A DNA stretch of 64,000 bases from Robertmurraya korlensis NBRC 107688 (GCF_001591645.1 NZ_BCVH01000019.1:1-64000), one strand, 5' to 3'. Positions 9,314-17,705 are shown, counted from the stretch's first letter. Numbers and translations are program-made. Notes: generated from the letters alone by a model not told the origin.

Positions 9314-9474
9314 GTCATAAAAAGAGTTTTATGACATGTTTGATGAGAAATTTCAGGTGATAGGTCATAAAGATCGATTTATGACATAAAAAAGGAAAAT
9401 AATGAAACATAATGGTCATAAACAAGGTTTTATGACGCTTAACGGTGGTACTAAAGCTTGTATTCGTCATAAAA
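9314..9474. repeat. Row of evenly spaced GTCATAAA-N-TTTATGAC palindromes
   Basis: GTCATAAA occurs at 9314, 9364, 9415 and 9466, that is at steps of 50, 51 and 51 bases. In the first three units the mirror TTTATGAC follows after 5-6 bases, giving stems of 8-11 bp (the first is 11 bp with an AGAG loop, 9312-9337). The fourth unit has only the left half. The ~29-base stretches between palindromes are AT-rich and unlike each other. No convincing coding sequence lies in 9177-9631. Function unknown; the regular phasing is the notable part. Confidence 0.7.
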
Positions 9475-9631
9475 CCTGAAACCTCAAAAATCTTCTTAAC
9501 AAAAACGAAACTTTTCCCCACCCTTATTCGTCAATAATGAGGTATGTAGGTTCTGTTTTCGTTGCAAAAATGATACAATGAAAGGTAGGCTTGCCTATAG
9601 ACCGTTTGTACAAGGGAGAGAAGAAGTACCG

Positions 9632-9877
9632 ATGATCGCAGAATTTGGACATCAAGCGTTGATTAGCATTTTGTCGCATTTGTTTTTTATTGCACTTGCC
9701 TGGTGGGCGCTTCAATCAATTAACTACGAAAAACTGCTAAGAGGGAGCCATGTATTTCAAGCACGGGTGTTGTTTATATTTTTATCCATTGTGATTGGTT
9801 CTACTGTTAGTAACTTTTTCCTGGATTACCTGCTTTGGTCGCAACAACTACCACTACTCTTCCAAATGATTATGTAA
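9632..9877 (+). CDS. ywzB: DUF1146 family small membrane protein (YwzB-like)
   Basis: This is an 81-aa protein with two hydrophobic segments (ALISILSHLFFIALAWWAL and a later one ending SNFFLDYL). The conserved WWALQSINYEKLLR and VFQARVLFIFLSIVIGSTVSNFFLDY match what I know of YwzB/DUF1146; the function is unknown. The ATG at 9632 was preferred over the in-frame ATG at 9578 because it follows GGGAGAGAAGAAGTACCG and gives the family N-terminus. Its place just before ywmB-murA is as in B. subtilis. Confidence 0.85.
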   Translation: MIAEFGHQALISILSHLFFIALAWWALQSINYEKLLRGSHVFQARVLFIFLSIVIGSTVSNFFLDYLLWSQQLPLLFQMIM

Positions 9878-10042
9878 AAATATAGGTCTTCTGACATTTT
9901 TATTCGCAACTAAATTTAAGTAAAATTCTCTTTGTGTGAAACTGCACAAAATCTTACATAAGACTTGTCAAAAAGTGACGACAATTCCCACGTATGACCT
10001 TGAGCTACCTGGTAACAATGGTAGTAAGGGGAGGGATTGTAG

Positions 10043-10786
10043 ATGAAAAAACTTTCTTATGTCTTATTAATTTGCTTAACAGGTTTTGCCATTATAAACT
10101 TTGGGAATAAAACGATAGTAGCGGAAGAACAGCTTGACTTACTTACGATTGCAACTATCGTAGAAGGGGAACAAATTCCCATCACTGAATGGTCTCTACA
10201 TGCAAGAGAAAAAATGGACCATTTAACAAGTCTTGAGGACGTAAAGGGGTTCGGTGAGGACCTGCAAAAAAAATTTCCTGAATGGTCATGGAATGTGAAT
10301 TCTAAAGCGAATATGTGGGAAGCTACAGGTATTAGTACCACTGACCATGGTCCAAAGGAAAAAATCCAAGTATTAACAACCCTCACAAATCAGCATCCTC
10401 AAACGTATATCATTTATGAGGTGAATGACGAGAAATTTTCGCAACAAACCACACAATTTCTTGAAAAAGAACTACCATTGCAGCTCTCTGACATATTTCG
10501 AGGGAAACCAACAATTTTCTCTTGTATAAAAGGCGAATTCAGTGATAAGATGAATACGTCTTTGCCTGATACTGTCAATCAATTGCTTACGCAGTTTAAG
10601 GCAGAAGAGATCGAATCATTAGACGAAAATAATTTTGTATCCACATCGGCTTATTCGCCTATGTTGTCAGGAACCTTAACAAGCAAAGAGAAAGAAATGA
10701 ATCTACAAGTAGGACTTAGAACGCAAGGATTGGGCGCAAAGACTACCCTAGTAGTTGGCACACCAATCATTACGATTGAATATTAA
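10043..10786 (+). CDS. ywmB: YwmB family secreted protein
   Basis: This 247-aa protein has an N-terminal hydrophobic signal (residues 4-21, LSYVLLICLTGFAIINFG) and an otherwise soluble body. It resembles YwmB, a family named for a 'TATA-box binding' fold assignment whose role is not established; export suggests a function outside the membrane. It stands directly before murA with 32 bases between them, so it is probably co-transcribed. The ATG at 10043 follows AGGGGAGGGATTGTAG. Confidence 0.82.
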   Translation: MKKLSYVLLICLTGFAIINFGNKTIVAEEQLDLLTIATIVEGEQIPITEWSLHAREKMDHLTSLEDVKGFGEDLQKKFPEWSWNVNSKANMWEATGISTTDHGPKEKIQVLTTLTNQHPQTYIIYEVNDEKFSQQTTQFLEKELPLQLSDIFRGKPTIFSCIKGEFSDKMNTSLPDTVNQLLTQFKAEEIESLDENNFVSTSAYSPMLSGTLTSKEKEMNLQVGLRTQGLGAKTTLVVGTPIITIEY

Positions 10787-10818
10787 TATAGAGAAAATGG
10801 ACGCGGAGGGGAATACAC

Positions 10819-12126
10819 TTGGAAAAAATCATCGTCCGCGGCGGAAGAAGGCTTAGTGGCTCAGTTAAAGTAGAAGGCGCTAAAAATGCAGTTTTGCCTG
10901 TGATCGCCGCAACATTATTAGCAAGTGATGGAAAATGCGTAATTAAAGATGTGCCGACTCTCTCCGATGTATATACAATTAATGAAGTGTTACGCTATTT
11001 AAATGCCAATGTTGTATTTAAAGATAACACTGTCACTGTTGATGCATCTGGAGTATTAAAAGAAGAAGCACCATTTGAATATGTGAGAAAAATGAGAGCA
11101 TCTGTACTAGTAATGGGTTCATTACTAGCTCGAAATGGCCGTGCACGAGTTGCATTGCCTGGTGGCTGTGCAATTGGTTCACGTCCAATTGACCAGCATT
11201 TAAAAGGCTTCGAAGCGATGGGTGCTAAGGTAAAAGTTGGAAACGGTTTTATCGAAGCCGAAGCTCCAGAAGGCCGCTTACATGGCGCAAAGATTTATCT
11301 AGATTTCCCAAGTGTCGGTGCTACAGAAAATATTATGATGGCCGCGACACTAGCGAATGGTACAACAGTAATGGAAAACTGTGCGAAAGAGCCAGAAATT
11401 GTGGACTTAGCTAATTTCCTAAACAAAATGGGTGCCAAAGTAAGAGGAGCAGGAACAGGTACGATCCGCATTGAAGGTGTAGACGTTCTATTTGGTTGCG
11501 AGCATCATATTATTCCTGACCGTATTGAAGCTGGAACATTTATGGTTGCTTCCGCTATTACTGGTGGAAACGTGCTAGTAAGAGGAGCCGTTCCAGAGCA
11601 TTTAACTTCACTTATTGCGAAAATGGAAGAAATGGGCGTAATTATCGAAGAAGAAGCTGATGGCCTACGTGTTATTGGACCAGAAAAGCTGAAAGCCGTT
11701 GATATTAAAACAATGCCACATCCAGGATTCCCAACAGATATGCAATCACAAATGATGGCATTACTTCTTCACGCAAAAGGAACTAGTATGATTACCGAAA
11801 CGGTATTTGAAAACCGCTTTATGCATGTAGAAGAATTCCGTCGAATGAATGCTGATATTAAAATTGAAGGCCGTTCAGTGATTATGAATGGACCATCTAA
11901 CCTGCAAGGAGCAGAAGTTGCTGCAACTGATTTACGTGCGGCTGCTGCGCTCGTTTTAACAGGATTAGTCGCTGATGGCGTGACTCGTGTGACAGAGCTT
12001 AAGCATTTAGATCGAGGATATGTTGACTTCCATCAGAAGCTAGCATCCATTGGTGCAGATATTGAGCGTGTGTCAGAAGCCGTTGAAACGATTGAAGAAA
12101 CTTACGTTAGAGATATGAATGCTTAA
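10819..12126 (+). CDS. murA: UDP-N-acetylglucosamine 1-carboxyvinyltransferase (MurA)
   Basis: This enzyme transfers enolpyruvate from PEP to UDP-GlcNAc, the first committed step of peptidoglycan synthesis, in the cytoplasm. It has 435 aa, the normal length. The catalytic loop cysteine is C117 in [20 protein letters not shown], and the substrate lysine-asparagine pair K22-N23 is in [10 protein letters not shown]. The start is TTG at 10819, preceded by GCGGAGGGGAATACAC. Context before spoIID matches B. subtilis murAA rather than the second paralogue. Confidence 0.96.
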   Translation: MEKIIVRGGRRLSGSVKVEGAKNAVLPVIAATLLASDGKCVIKDVPTLSDVYTINEVLRYLNANVVFKDNTVTVDASGVLKEEAPFEYVRKMRASVLVMGSLLARNGRARVALPGGCAIGSRPIDQHLKGFEAMGAKVKVGNGFIEAEAPEGRLHGAKIYLDFPSVGATENIMMAATLANGTTVMENCAKEPEIVDLANFLNKMGAKVRGAGTGTIRIEGVDVLFGCEHHIIPDRIEAGTFMVASAITGGNVLVRGAVPEHLTSLIAKMEEMGVIIEEEADGLRVIGPEKLKAVDIKTMPHPGFPTDMQSQMMALLLHAKGTSMITETVFENRFMHVEEFRRMNADIKIEGRSVIMNGPSNLQGAEVAATDLRAAAALVLTGLVADGVTRVTELKHLDRGYVDFHQKLASIGADIERVSEAVETIEETYVRDMNA

Positions 12127-12148
12127 ATAAATGTATATTCATAAAAGT

Positions 12149-12183
12149 AAACCGTAGAAGTATTCCATACTCTGCGGTTTTTT
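12149..12183 (+). terminator. Terminator after murA
   Basis: AAACCGTAGAAGTA pairs with TACTCTGCGGTTT (one bulge, one G:T pair) around a TTCCA loop, followed by TTTTTT. Confidence 0.85.
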
Positions 12184-12262
12184 ACATTTTCATTACGTGA
12201 AATATTACCACCTAGAATATTGTGATGCTTCATAGACGTTTTTATTCATGAACAAAGAAAAA

Positions 12263-12292
12263 GTCATATTTGCTTGTCCAAGTCCATATGTA
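12263..12292 (+). promoter_or_regulatory. SigE-type promoter of spoIID
   Basis: GTCATATT (12263-12270) and CATATGTA (12285-12292) with a 14-base spacer closely match the mother-cell SigE consensus (KCATATT, 13-15 bases, CATACANT). spoIID is a known SigE-dependent gene in B. subtilis. Confidence 0.75.
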
Positions 12293-12352
12293 TGAATGGA
12301 GACGGGACTACATATTCCTTGTTACCTAATGCGTACTGGAGGCACAAGCATA

Positions 12353-13372
12353 ATGAAACTCAAACCATTTGTAATCGTATCCGCCATTCTATTCGTCGTC
12401 ACACTCATGATTCCTACACTCGTCGTGCTCCCTTTTTCAGAGGGTAAGGTAAGTGGTAAACTTGGAGAGGAAACCGCAAAAGAGACCGTAGCTGAAGCAC
12501 AACCAACGGGTCCTGCCGTAGAGGTGGCTGTCTATCGTACGGCGTCAGAATCGGTTGAGACACTCGAATTAGACAACTATGTAACAGGCGTTGTGGCATC
12601 TGAAATGCCCGCCTCATTTGAGCTTGAAGCATTAAAGGCACAAGCCCTTACAGCAAGAACATATATCGTTAGACAAATGATCAGCTCGGAAAAGCTTGAG
12701 GTACCTGACGGTGCAATCGTGACGGACACGGTACAGCACCAAGTCTTTAAGAATGAAGAAGAGCTTCGGGAAATTTGGGGCAAGGATTACTCCTGGAAAA
12801 TAGAGAAGATCCGTAAAGCAGTTAAGGAAACGAGCGGACAGATCCTAACCTATGAGGGGACGCCAATTGACGCGACCTTCTTTTCAACAAGCAACGGATA
12901 TACTGAAAATGCCGAAGCGGTTTGGCAAGGTGCTCTTCCTTATTTAAAAAGCGTCGAAAGCCCTTGGGACGTTCAATCCAAGGAATTTAACGGACAAAAG
13001 GTGGTATCCGTTTCTGACTTTGAACGCCTATTAGGTGTGAAGATTGGTTCAAGTAATACGATCGGAAAAGTCATTGAACGAACATCAAGTAACCGTGTTG
13101 GCAAAGTGGACTTTAGTGGCAAGGTATTAACAGGGCAAGACATTCGTACCAAGCTAGAGTTAAAATCAACAGACTTTACGTGGGAGCGTAAGGGAGACCA
13201 AATCGTTATCAATACGAAGGGGTACGGTCATGGTGTTGGCATGAGCCAATACGGGGCAAACGGAATGGCGCAAGAAGGTAAATCATATGTGGATATCGTG
13301 AAGTATTATTACCAAGGAGCAGAAGTCGTATCATCAAATGACCTGCTAACGAAGATTACTGCCCAGAAATAA
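12353..13372 (+). CDS. spoIID: Stage II sporulation protein D, lytic transglycosylase (SpoIID)
   Basis: This is the mother-cell membrane enzyme of the DMP engulfment complex; it cleaves glycan strands of denuded septal peptidoglycan. The protein has 339 aa from ATG 12353, chosen because TACTGGAGGCACAAGCATA precedes it and it gives a proper N-terminal anchor (residues 6-27); the in-frame ATG at 12296 lies within the expected leader. The catalytic acid is E84 in VTGVVASEMPASFELEALKAQ. The C-terminus has the GYGHGVGMSQYGANGMA signature of the family. It has its own SigE-like promoter and a shared terminator. Confidence 0.95.
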   Translation: MKLKPFVIVSAILFVVTLMIPTLVVLPFSEGKVSGKLGEETAKETVAEAQPTGPAVEVAVYRTASESVETLELDNYVTGVVASEMPASFELEALKAQALTARTYIVRQMISSEKLEVPDGAIVTDTVQHQVFKNEEELREIWGKDYSWKIEKIRKAVKETSGQILTYEGTPIDATFFSTSNGYTENAEAVWQGALPYLKSVESPWDVQSKEFNGQKVVSVSDFERLLGVKIGSSNTIGKVIERTSSNRVGKVDFSGKVLTGQDIRTKLELKSTDFTWERKGDQIVINTKGYGHGVGMSQYGANGMAQEGKSYVDIVKYYYQGAEVVSSNDLLTKITAQK

Positions 13373-13402
13373 GCTAGAGCGACTGCTCTAGCTTATTTTT
13401 TT
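13371..13402. terminator. Bidirectional terminator, spoIID / VanZ-like gene
   Basis: AAGCTAGAGC (13371-13380) and GCTCTAGCTT (13385-13394) form a perfect 10-bp stem with a GACT loop. A T-run follows on the plus strand; the minus-strand gene ends inside it. Confidence 0.88.
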
Positions 13403-13767
13403 TTCAAAAAGTAAAAACGGTTGACGAAATATGAAGCGACCGTAACACCTATGACGTCCTTCACAAGGTCAATCCACGTGGCTGAGCGGTAAGGAACGAA
13501 GGACTGGTGGATTTCATCTAAAGCCCCGTACAGGCAGGCGAAGACCGCAAATACCAAGCTTGTCTTTTTGGTAAGCTGGCCATTTCCATATAAAGCTAGG
13601 GCGAATAAAAGGTATAGAATCCCAAACTCAACAAGGTGTAGGGACTCCTTAATGATTCGATCGAGGGATAAATCGGGCAGGGCAACGAATTCGTCAGCAG
13701 GAAAGCTCGATAGTGTCCAAATCAGCGTCATATATGCAATGGGAAGAGCCCAAAGGAACTTTTTCAT
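13393..13767 (-). CDS. VanZ-like family membrane protein
   Basis: This 124-aa membrane protein has four predicted hydrophobic segments. The motif DEIHQSFVPYRSATWIDLVKDVIG is the VanZ-like signature (DExxQxFxPxRxxxxxDxxxNxxG with K-D in place of the usual asparagine). The family includes teicoplanin-resistance VanZ, but most small chromosomal members have no known role, so no resistance function is claimed. It is transcribed toward spoIID and divergently from spoIIQ. Confidence 0.85.
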   Translation of the reverse strand: MKKFLWALPIAYMTLIWTLSSFPADEFVALPDLSLDRIIKESLHLVEFGILYLLFALALYGNGQLTKKTSLVFAVFACLYGALDEIHQSFVPYRSATWIDLVKDVIGVTVASYFVNRFYFLKKK

Positions 13768-13841
13768 AAAACATTCTCCTTACATGAATAATTGTAAAAG
13801 CTTTGTCGAAAAATAAGTCTAAAAATTTTTTTTATCACAAG

Positions 13842-13870
13842 GTATATATTTCTCTCACATTGTTCAAACT
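13842..13870 (+). promoter_or_regulatory. SigF-type promoter of spoIIQ
   Basis: GTATA (13842-13846), a 15-base spacer and GTTCAAACT (13862-13870) fit the forespore SigF/SigG consensus (GYATA, then GGNNANANT) except for one -10 base. spoIIQ is SigF-dependent in B. subtilis. Confidence 0.55.
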
Positions 13871-13890
13871 GATTGCTGAGGTGATGATAA

Positions 13891-14796
13891 ATGAGAGAGG
13901 AAGAAAAGAAACGATCTTCTCAAGATTCAAATGTTAAGCGCTTTTTAAAGAAAAGATGGGCATTCCCAGCAATTTATCTAGGAAGCGCAGCGATCATTTT
14001 AACCGCGGTTTTATGGTATCAAAACAGTGCAACAGACTCAGACAAGTTTGGGTACAACAACGAGGCTACTGACGTTACAGACAAGAAGTTCAATGAGCCA
14101 GCTGTTGAAGTATCACGTACAATGGAAAACTTTGTAATGCCAGTGACAGATCCAAACAAGGTAGAAATTCAAAAGCAATTCTATGATAATAACGGCTCAG
14201 CAGAACAGCAAGAAGCAGCCCTAGTATTCTACGACAATTCATACCACCCAAACACAGGTATTGATATTGTTCAAAAAGATGGGGAAGCATTCGATGTTGT
14301 AGCAGCTCTTAGCGGAACCGTTACAAAAGTGGTTGATAACGATTCCCTACTTGGAAATGTCATCGAAATTGAGCATGACAAAGGAATTGTAACACAATAT
14401 CAATCAGTTAGTGACATCAAAGTAAAAGTAGGCGATGAAGTAAAGCAAGGGAAATCAATCGCAACTGCTGGTGAAAGCTTAGTTAATGAAGAAGCTGGCC
14501 TTCACGTACACTTTGAAATTCGCAAAGAGGGTGTAGCTTTAAATCCAATTGACTACTTCCAAAAGCCTTTAAGTTCACTAAAAGATGTGAATGTGTCTGA
14601 TATGGAAAACAGCGGAAAAGATGATCAAAATGCAGTAGAAGAAGAAGAGGAAGCAACGGATGACGAAGCAGAAAAGAAAGCTGCTGAAGAAGAAGATGCG
14701 GACAAGTCTTCTGATAAAGAAGGAACAGATTCTGGGAAAGAAAAAACTCCTGGAACGGAAGAAGGAACTGAAAGCACAGATAATTCTGATGCATAG
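13891..14796 (+). CDS. spoIIQ: Stage II sporulation protein Q, degenerate M23 (LytM) domain (SpoIIQ)
   Basis: This forespore membrane protein binds SpoIIIAH across the intermembrane space, holding the engulfing membranes and forming part of the feeding channel. It has 301 aa: a basic cytosolic tail, one TM helix (about 25-43), a LytM-like domain (about 115-232) and a long acidic Glu/Asp/Lys-rich tail (about 240-300). The M23 site is incomplete: the first zinc ligand of the HxGxD motif is replaced by asparagine (N121-T-G-I-D125), while the later HVHFEI is present. B. subtilis SpoIIQ is likewise a non-enzymatic LytM relative. The ATG follows TGAGGTGATGATAA. Confidence 0.94.
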   Translation: MREEEKKRSSQDSNVKRFLKKRWAFPAIYLGSAAIILTAVLWYQNSATDSDKFGYNNEATDVTDKKFNEPAVEVSRTMENFVMPVTDPNKVEIQKQFYDNNGSAEQQEAALVFYDNSYHPNTGIDIVQKDGEAFDVVAALSGTVTKVVDNDSLLGNVIEIEHDKGIVTQYQSVSDIKVKVGDEVKQGKSIATAGESLVNEEAGLHVHFEIRKEGVALNPIDYFQKPLSSLKDVNVSDMENSGKDDQNAVEEEEEATDDEAEKKAAEEEDADKSSDKEGTDSGKEKTPGTEEGTESTDNSDA

Positions 14797-14805
14797 GATA
14801 TGAGG

Positions 14806-14833
14806 AAAACCCGCCCTGGTGCGGGTTTTTTTT
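14806..14833 (+). terminator. Terminator after spoIIQ
   Basis: AAAACCCGC (14806-14814) and GCGGGTTTT (14821-14829) form a 9-bp stem around CCTGGT, followed by TTTT. Confidence 0.92.
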
Positions 14834-14860
14834 GTTGTGGAGGAGAATCCTTGATAGTAA

Positions 14861-14916
14861 CTGTCCGCCTGAAATGGACAAAATTGAAAATTTGTCCACG
14901 CGCGGTGACAGACACC
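14861..14916. repeat. Dispersed GGTGACAGACACC repeat, copy 1 (short)
   Basis: It holds CTGTCCGCCTGAAATGGACA, then ATTTGTCCACG, and ends with GGTGACAGACACC at 14904-14916. The same words (GGACAAAA, TTTGTCC, GGTGACAGACACC) build the longer copies at 25618, 33213 and 37848. Non-coding, between spoIIQ and the gamma-glutamyltransferase gene. Confidence 0.75.
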
Positions 14917-15000
14917 CTAGTTATACTTCTCATTATTGGAAAAATTCAAAATTTATCGTATAATATTTCGAAAGACGAAGTTTAATAGGGGGAGTTTCAT

Positions 15001-16608
15001 TTGTCATATCTTACATATCCGTATCGATCGCAGCGAATGGTAACCATTGCGAGAAATGGCATGGTGGCGACATCTCAGCCACTTGCTGCACAGGCAGGGC
15101 TTGATATGTTAAAAAAGGGCGGGAATGCCGTGGATGCCGCCATTGCTACAGCCGCATGCTTAACCGTTGTTGAACCAACGTCAAACGGCATTGGTGGTGA
15201 TGCGTTTGCGCTTGTTTGGATAAAAGATAAGCTGTACGGCTTAAATGCAAGTGGACCTTCTCCACAAGGAATTTCAATCGAAAAAGTGAAAGAGCTTGGG
15301 CATGAAAAAATGCCTTCACACGGATGGATCCCTGTCACTGTACCTGGTGCTCCCTCTGCGTGGGCGGAGCTCTCCAAACGATTCGGACGTCTACCATTAA
15401 CGGATGTATTACAGCCGGCGATTACTTACGCACGCGAGGGTTACCCCGTATCACCCACGCTCGGAAAGTACTGGGCAGGTGCTTATAAAGCCTATCAGAA
15501 ACGCTTTCGTGATGACCCCCAATACACAGAATGGTTCCGTGTGTTTGCGCCAGACGGAAAGCCACCACAAATCGGAGAAATGTGGAAGTCTAAGGATCAT
15601 GCGAATACGCTTCAGGAAATTGCCGAAACAAATGCCGAAAGCTTTTACCGAGGTCGACTAGCAGATGAAATCGACTCTGCTTCCAAGGCACAGGGTGGAT
15701 TTTTACGAAAAGAAGACCTAGCAGCCTACAAAGCGGAGTGGGTGGATCCGATTAGCGTCAACTACCGCGGCTATGATGTATGGGAAATTCCGCCGAACGG
15801 TCAGGGCTTGGTCGCATTGATGGCACTAAATATTTTAAAAGGCTACGAGTTTTCTCATCGCGAAGATTTAACTGGATTGCATCTCCAATTAGAAGCCATG
15901 AAGCAGGCATTCACGGATGGGAAAACATATATTACTGACTCAACCACAATGAAGGCAAATGTATCAGATATGCTATCTGAGGGATTTGCTCAGCAGGCGC
16001 GTGAAAAGATCACAGACGAAGCACGCACTCCAGAACCAGGCTCTCTTCCCAAGGGAGGAACCGTCTATTTGGCAACAGCTGATGGGGAAGGGAATATGGT
16101 TTCTTTTATCCAAAGCAATTATATGGGCTTTGGCTCTGGGGTCGTTGTTCCAAACACGGGAATTGGACTGCAAAATCGCGGGCATGATTTTTCCCTGAAT
16201 GAAGAAGATGAAAATGCTCTAGCACCTGGGAAAAAAACGTATCATACGATTATTCCTGGTTTTATTACAAAGGGTGGGGAGGCAGTCGGACCGTTTGGTG
16301 TCATGGGCGGGTATATGCAGCCACAAGGGCATGTTCAGGTAGCGATGAATATGATTGATTTTGACCTCAACCCACAAGCGGCTCTAGATGCTCCTAGATG
16401 GCAATGGATATCCGGGAAGAAGATTGAGGTGGAATATGACTTTCCAATTCATCTCGTTCAGGGGCTAGCGAGAAAAGGACATGAGGTGATTGTCGCTCAT
16501 GATTCAGGCGGGTTTGGTCGTGGCCAGGTGATTGTTCGAAATCCAGAGACGGGCGTGCTATCGGGAGGTACGGAGAAGCGTACGGACGGCAGCATTGCTA
16601 GTTATTAA
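15001..16608 (+). CDS. Gamma-glutamyltransferase family protein (YwrD-like)
   Basis: This Ntn-hydrolase of the gamma-glutamyltranspeptidase family transfers or hydrolyses gamma-glutamyl groups, as in glutathione. It has 535 aa with no clear signal peptide, so it is probably cytoplasmic like B. subtilis YwrD. The N-terminal part carries GGNAVDAAIATAACLTVVEP and GIGGDAFALVW; the autocatalytic cleavage threonine is T354 in PKGGTVYLATADGEGN; GVMGGYMQPQGHVQV lies near the C-terminus. The start is TTG 15001, preceded by AATAGGGGGAGTTTCAT. A pyroglutamyl peptidase gene follows after 11 bases, so the two are likely one transcription unit. Confidence 0.9.
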   Translation: MSYLTYPYRSQRMVTIARNGMVATSQPLAAQAGLDMLKKGGNAVDAAIATAACLTVVEPTSNGIGGDAFALVWIKDKLYGLNASGPSPQGISIEKVKELGHEKMPSHGWIPVTVPGAPSAWAELSKRFGRLPLTDVLQPAITYAREGYPVSPTLGKYWAGAYKAYQKRFRDDPQYTEWFRVFAPDGKPPQIGEMWKSKDHANTLQEIAETNAESFYRGRLADEIDSASKAQGGFLRKEDLAAYKAEWVDPISVNYRGYDVWEIPPNGQGLVALMALNILKGYEFSHREDLTGLHLQLEAMKQAFTDGKTYITDSTTMKANVSDMLSEGFAQQAREKITDEARTPEPGSLPKGGTVYLATADGEGNMVSFIQSNYMGFGSGVVVPNTGIGLQNRGHDFSLNEEDENALAPGKKTYHTIIPGFITKGGEAVGPFGVMGGYMQPQGHVQVAMNMIDFDLNPQAALDAPRWQWISGKKIEVEYDFPIHLVQGLARKGHEVIVAHDSGGFGRGQVIVRNPETGVLSGGTEKRTDGSIASY

Positions 16609-16619
16609 GGAGCACATCT

Positions 16620-17228
16620 ATGAAAAAGCTATTATTAACAGGATTTGAACCATTTCTAACCCATCCCATCAATCCAACCGAGGATATCGTGTTAAGACTA
16701 GATGGGGCACAAATTGGTGAGTACGAGGTGAAGGGGGTTCTTTTACCAGTAGATTTCAAAAAAGCCCCAGTGGCTATACTAGATGCCGTTCGCGAGCTTA
16801 CCCCTGATGCGGTGCTTTCACTAGGACTTGCGGCAGGAAGGACACAAATTACCCCGGAGCGCATTGCGATTAATTGCCGTGATGGTGAAGCGGACAATAG
16901 TGGGAAAGCTTTGATCGATTCCATGATTGTAGATGGGGGAGCAGACGGCTATTTTTCGACTCTTCCCATTCGAAGGTTTGTGGAGGCTCTGAATGAGAAA
17001 GGCTTTCCTGCATCCATCTCCAACAGCGCAGGTACGTATTTATGCAATAATGTAATGTACACCGTTTTACATGGGTTAAAGGAGAAGCAAGTGGACATTC
17101 CCGCTGGCTTTGTACACGTCCCTGCTTCTCATGAGCTTGTGATTGATGAGAAAAAACCGATGCCAAGCTGGTCCTCTAGAGATCTGCTTGAAGCAGTCAA
17201 AATTATGATTAAGACACTGAGCATGTGA
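16620..17228 (+). CDS. pcp: Pyroglutamyl-peptidase I (Pcp)
   Basis: This cysteine peptidase (family C15) removes N-terminal 5-oxoproline from peptides. It has 202 aa, the family norm. The catalytic triad is visible: E80 in ITPERIAIN, C142 in GTYLCNNVMY and H166 in AGFVHVPASH. The RBS AAGGAGCACATCT overlaps the end of the previous gene. Pairing with a gamma-glutamyltransferase makes a pathway handling gamma-glutamyl or pyroglutamyl compounds plausible, but that is inference. Confidence 0.95.
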   Translation: MKKLLLTGFEPFLTHPINPTEDIVLRLDGAQIGEYEVKGVLLPVDFKKAPVAILDAVRELTPDAVLSLGLAAGRTQITPERIAINCRDGEADNSGKALIDSMIVDGGADGYFSTLPIRRFVEALNEKGFPASISNSAGTYLCNNVMYTVLHGLKEKQVDIPAGFVHVPASHELVIDEKKPMPSWSSRDLLEAVKIMIKTLSM

Positions 17229-17247
17229 GATTTCACATGCTTTTTTT
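17220..17247 (+). terminator. Terminator overlapping the pcp stop codon
   Basis: AGCATGTGA (17220-17228, including the TGA stop) pairs with TCACATGCT (17233-17241) and is followed by TTTTTT. Confidence 0.9.
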
Positions 17248-17254
17248 CATGTAG

Positions 17255-17312
17255 CAAGGGAGGTTAGTTTTCTAATTTCAACATAGTGTTAACTAGCATG
17301 ACAACCTCCTTG
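17255..17312 (+). other. Inverted repeat with an anti-Shine-Dalgarno-like arm
   Basis: CAAGGGAGGTT (17255-17265) pairs with AACCTCCTTG (17303-17312) with one bulged G; an inner pair TAGTT/AACTA (17265-17269 and 17291-17295) extends it. The right arm contains ACCTCCTT, the sequence of the 16S rRNA 3' end. No long T-run follows, so it is not a standard terminator. No gene lies in 17229-17525. Role unknown. Confidence 0.45.
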
Positions 17313-17426
17313 AAATAAAAAAGTTTTCGACGAATGCTCTATCGGGAAAGTATTGGTAATACTGGGTTTTTCTAAACAGTCTCCAATTTTCGACAAGCAC
17401 GTAGAAAATTTAATGGCTAGTCTTAC

Positions 17427-17455
17427 TTGACCAAGAGACAGTTTATGTAGATAAT
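17427..17455 (+). promoter_or_regulatory. SigA-type promoter of the symporter cluster
   Basis: TTGACC (17427-17432), 17 bases, GATAAT (17450-17455). It lies 70 bases upstream of the first small ORF, and a cre-like site lies downstream of it. Confidence 0.6.
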
Positions 17456-17493
17456 AAAAATTGAATTTTCATAAAATTTCAGAAAAGTAAAAA

Positions 17494-17507
17494 TGTTAAC
17501 GCTTTCA
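17494..17507 (+). promoter_or_regulatory. Catabolite-responsive element (cre) for CcpA
   Basis: TGTTAACGCTTTCA differs from the consensus TGWAANCGNTNWCA at one position. It lies ~39 bases after the predicted -10 box and just before the ribosome binding site GGGAGG, a position where CcpA acts as a roadblock repressor. Confidence 0.65.
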
Positions 17508-17525
17508 CATAAAGGGAGGCAAGAT

Positions 17526-17705
17526 ATGATCTTATTTGGCTTACTTTTCATCTCCGTTTTTTGTTTGTTTTTTGCATTAAAAAAGAAAAGACCCTTCTTC
17601 TTAGTGATTCCATTCCTATCCATTCTCGTCTACTTCGTCGTACAAATCATCCTAGTTCCTATGCCCTTGATCGATACCATCAAATTTATTTTCAGTCTTA
17701 GTTAA
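17526..17705 (+). CDS. Small hypothetical membrane protein
   Basis: This 59-aa protein has two hydrophobic segments (about 3-17 and 21-41) separated by a KKKRP turn. The ATG at 17526 was chosen over 17493 because AAAGGGAGGCAAGAT sits at the right distance. I do not recognise a family. It is the first ORF after the predicted promoter and cre site of the symporter cluster and may belong to the same transcript. Confidence 0.6.
   Translation: MILFGLLFISVFCLFFALKKKRPFFLVIPFLSILVYFVVQIILVPMPLIDTIKFIFSLS

Noticed and set aside
9314-9474. CRISPR array
   Set aside because: The repeat is only ~22 bases with a variable centre, only three full units exist, and no cas gene is in the window.
9315-9521. 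68-codon minus-strand ORF across the GTCATAAA palindromes
   Set aside because: It is composed of the palindromic repeats, lacks a ribosome binding site and resembles no protein.
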